DNA of 64,000 nt from Thiorhodococcus drewsii AZ1. Lineage in GTDB: Bacteria > Pseudomonadota > Gammaproteobacteria > Chromatiales > Chromatiaceae. The stretch lies in assembly GCF_000224065.1 (NCBI RefSeq), contig NZ_AFWT01000002.1, positions 186,001 through 250,000 on the forward strand. The letters run 5' to 3'. Below, in pieces: positions 62,449 through 64,000 of this stretch. Both the position numbers and the translations under genes were made by a program. The notes under the pieces are model-generated. The model searched no databases. It had not been told where the DNA came from and saw only the letters and a program-made list of their open reading frames with translations. Within the stretch, counting starts at the first letter, position 1. Every line of letters starts with the position of its first letter.

Positions 62449-62990
62449 GGGACACCCCCGTGAAAGGCAAGCGCCAGTGCTTGCGCGAAGACCAACCGAA
62501 GGCGCCGAACATCGAGCCGTCGAGTCGTTGCCTGGTGATGCTTCGGTCTTCCTTGTTTCTTCTTCCTTCTTTCTCTGTTGTCGAAGCGAAGATTCAGAGA
62601 TTCACGATTCGCGCCACCACCGTCGGCGAGCGCCGCCACACGCCCGAAGCCGGGTGCTCACAGATGTCACTCGGCTTCATCGTCACGACTGGCGACAGAC
62701 AAAATTTCGGTTCAGTGCCTATGCTTTGGTGAATTTGCACCAAATTCCTTGGGTCTAATCGACCAGACAGGGATCCGATCCTTCTCAACCAACGCGGTAT
62801 TAAACGAGGAAAGCGCTGCGCTGATGCGCCTCACCGACTTTGGCAAACAAGATGCATTGGCTTGGGGTTGTCAGAGCGACGCGATACGATGCGCTCCGAA
62901 ATTCTACAGGTTCGACCTCAGGACGCCGGTCGTCCGGCACCCTGGAACTCGAACCAGACATTCTCGCGATACGAACCGGAGATAACACTC
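62449..62990. other. Intergenic region between kup and the following membrane-protein gene
   Basis: 542 bp without a supported gene. Its left part, read on the kup strand, is a purine-rich leader (a CT-rich tract at about 62540-62580 on the plus strand). No riboswitch or hairpin with clear pairing was recognised. Divergent promoters should be here. Open frames across it have no family features. Confidence 0.5.
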
Positions 62991-63653
62991 ATGTCGAACC
63001 CAATCATGTATGTCGAAAAGCTTATCCAGTCAGATAAGCTCGCGCAGCTGGGCAGTACGATCACCGATGTAATCGATCACATAATCCCACGCCCCACGAG
63101 CACTGTCGGCAAGTTCACCTTGGCGACCCTGCCCTACCTGGTGCTCTACGCGATTGCGGTCGTACTCATCGCAATAACCGACCACGATCCGGCCTCGACA
63201 GAAGACGTCTGGAACTACTTCATTCCGCTCGTCGCGCTTGTCTCAACCATCACCAGTTGGGGCCGCCACGCCGGCGACAGCTGGCAAACCCGGTCTCTCT
63301 ACATCCTGCGACAGCTGGTGCACTGGGGCGCCCTGCTCCTGGTTATCCACCTGCTCTTTCAGTCGGATGTCCAGCACTTCCTCAAGGCCGAAACGGATGG
63401 CTTCGTCATCATCTACATCCTGGGTCTGGCCAGCATTCTGAGCGGCGTGTATCTGGATTGGAAAATGGCCGTTTTCGGGCTCTTCCTGATCTTCAGCGGG
63501 GTCATCATCGCCTTCCTGGACGATAACGCCTTGCTGATCGTGCTTGGCGGTACCGCCACCCTGGCCGTCATCGGAACCGCTTACATCTGGATCAAGCATC
63601 ACCAGCACATCGACGCCCAAAGTGCCGATGGCGCCAAGATCGAAGGCCATTGA
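62991..63653 (+). CDS. Polytopic membrane protein, unknown
   Basis: A 220-residue protein with five or six hydrophobic segments: LATLPYLVLYAIAVVLIAI near 48-66, FIPLVALVSTITSWG near 80-94, LVHWGALLLVIHLLF near 110-124, FVIIYILGLASILSGVYL near 138-155, and two near 158-190. The C-terminus is polar (KHHQHIDAQS). No family was recognised. A CGGAG lies 9 nt before the ATG at 62991; the frame is open further upstream but without a ribosome site. A 13-bp hairpin follows the stop. Confidence 0.72.
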   Translation: MSNPIMYVEKLIQSDKLAQLGSTITDVIDHIIPRPTSTVGKFTLATLPYLVLYAIAVVLIAITDHDPASTEDVWNYFIPLVALVSTITSWGRHAGDSWQTRSLYILRQLVHWGALLLVIHLLFQSDVQHFLKAETDGFVIIYILGLASILSGVYLDWKMAVFGLFLIFSGVIIAFLDDNALLIVLGGTATLAVIGTAYIWIKHHQHIDAQSADGAKIEGH

Positions 63654-63659
63654 GCCATC

Positions 63660-63687
63660 GGCAACCGAGCCCTTGGGCTCGGTTGCC
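63660..63687 (+). terminator. Perfect inverted repeat after the membrane-protein gene
   Basis: GGCAACCGAGCCC and GGGCTCGGTTGCC form a 13-bp perfect stem with a 2-base loop, 7 bp after the stop codon. No T-run follows. Its location between two convergent genes fits a bidirectional transcription stop. Confidence 0.6.
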
Positions 63688-63779
63688 TCCTCCGCACCGC
63701 CGCACCGCACGACCTCACCCGCACCATCCCACCAGCAGCTCCCAGTCTTCCCCCCGCCGATCACGACCGACAGGCCGCG

Positions 63780-64000
63780 TCATTTCTTCCCAGTCGGCTT
63801 CAAGAGCAACAACAAGGGCAGCATCAACACGAAGCTCAGGGCAATCATGCCGAAAACCTGTGTGAAGGCGAGCATGGAGGACTGGCGGCTGAGTTCATTG
63901 GTGAGCAGCACGGCGGCCTTTGGGTTGGACAGCGTCAGTCCCTGAACCTGGAGCCAGTGGTGCAGGGCCGGATTGAAGGGATTGATGTGTCCGCCGAGCT
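63780..64000 (-). CDS. C-terminal end of an EmrB/QacA-type (DHA2) MFS drug exporter (5' part outside window)
   Basis: 73 codons ending at TGA (63780-63782). The translation LGGHINPFNPALHHWL...LLTNELSRQSSMLAFTQVFGMIALSFVLMLPLLLLLKP matches the last helix and preceding loop of EmrB-type 14-helix exporters. The gene runs off the right edge on the minus strand. Confidence 0.8.
   Translation of the reverse strand, partial: LGGHINPFNPALHHWLQVQGLTLSNPKAAVLLTNELSRQSSMLAFTQVFGMIALSFVLMLPLLLLLKPTGKK

Overview
The window is GC-rich (about 60% by eye) chromosomal DNA from a gammaproteobacterium. The ubiG-mupP-yciK order, quinolinate synthase with gammaproteobacterial Cys spacing, Kup, Kef, DedA and YfdX proteins, a bacterial A/V-type ATPase operon and an exopolysaccharide export block suggest a purple-sulfur-bacterium-like (Chromatiales) host. 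That lineage is inference from gene content, not proof.

Layout. 0-4.5 kb: end of an exopolysaccharide locus (ExeA-type ATPase fused to an OmpA domain, outer-membrane barrel, Wza-like export protein). 4.6-13.7 kb: a run of minus-strand genes: RND efflux adaptor and pump (the pump carries a histone-H1-like Lys/Ala tail), a secreted protein, a DUF4412-like protein, a ParA ATPase, a Met-rich coiled-coil membrane protein and a 5'-nucleotidase. 14.2-29.5 kb: the most interesting region. It has a dynamin-like GTPase, two tandem transmembrane Ser/Thr kinases with different sensor tails (FGE-like and Sel1 repeats), a SEDS (FtsW/RodA) protein with a large N-terminal extension, then a tightly overlapping FHA protein, PP2C phosphatase and penicillin-binding transpeptidase. 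Together these look like a gammaproteobacterial counterpart of the actinobacterial PknA/PknB-PstP-RodA-PbpA-Fha module: a phospho-signalling unit wired to a dedicated peptidoglycan synthase.

29.6-36.6 kb: housekeeping genes (nadA, ubiG, mupP, a squalene-synthase-like gene, yciK, N-formylglutamate amidohydrolase, transglutaminase). 36.8-43.6 kb: an A/V-type ATPase operon in the order G-C-I-K-F-E-A that stops after the catalytic A subunit; no B or D subunit exists in the window. It ends at an accessory island (43.6-51.7 kb) that I read as a small integron-cassette cluster without integrase. The island holds two attC sites, one of them split by a group II intron, an IS3 element inserted at the very 5' end of that intron, an IS4/Tn5-like element with a 9-bp target duplication in the second attC, a broken DUF4365 cassette gene, and a cyclase-like cassette gene cut by an IS200-type element. 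An AT-rich acyltransferase gene sits at its left edge.

51.7-64 kb: GNAT acetyltransferase, YfdX, DedA, then an ion-homeostasis block: an MscS-type channel, a Kef-type antiporter, an unusual FimV/LysM-ClC chloride channel fusion, Kup potassium transporter, an unknown membrane protein, and the 3' end of an EmrB-like exporter. No rRNA, tRNA or CRISPR array was seen.
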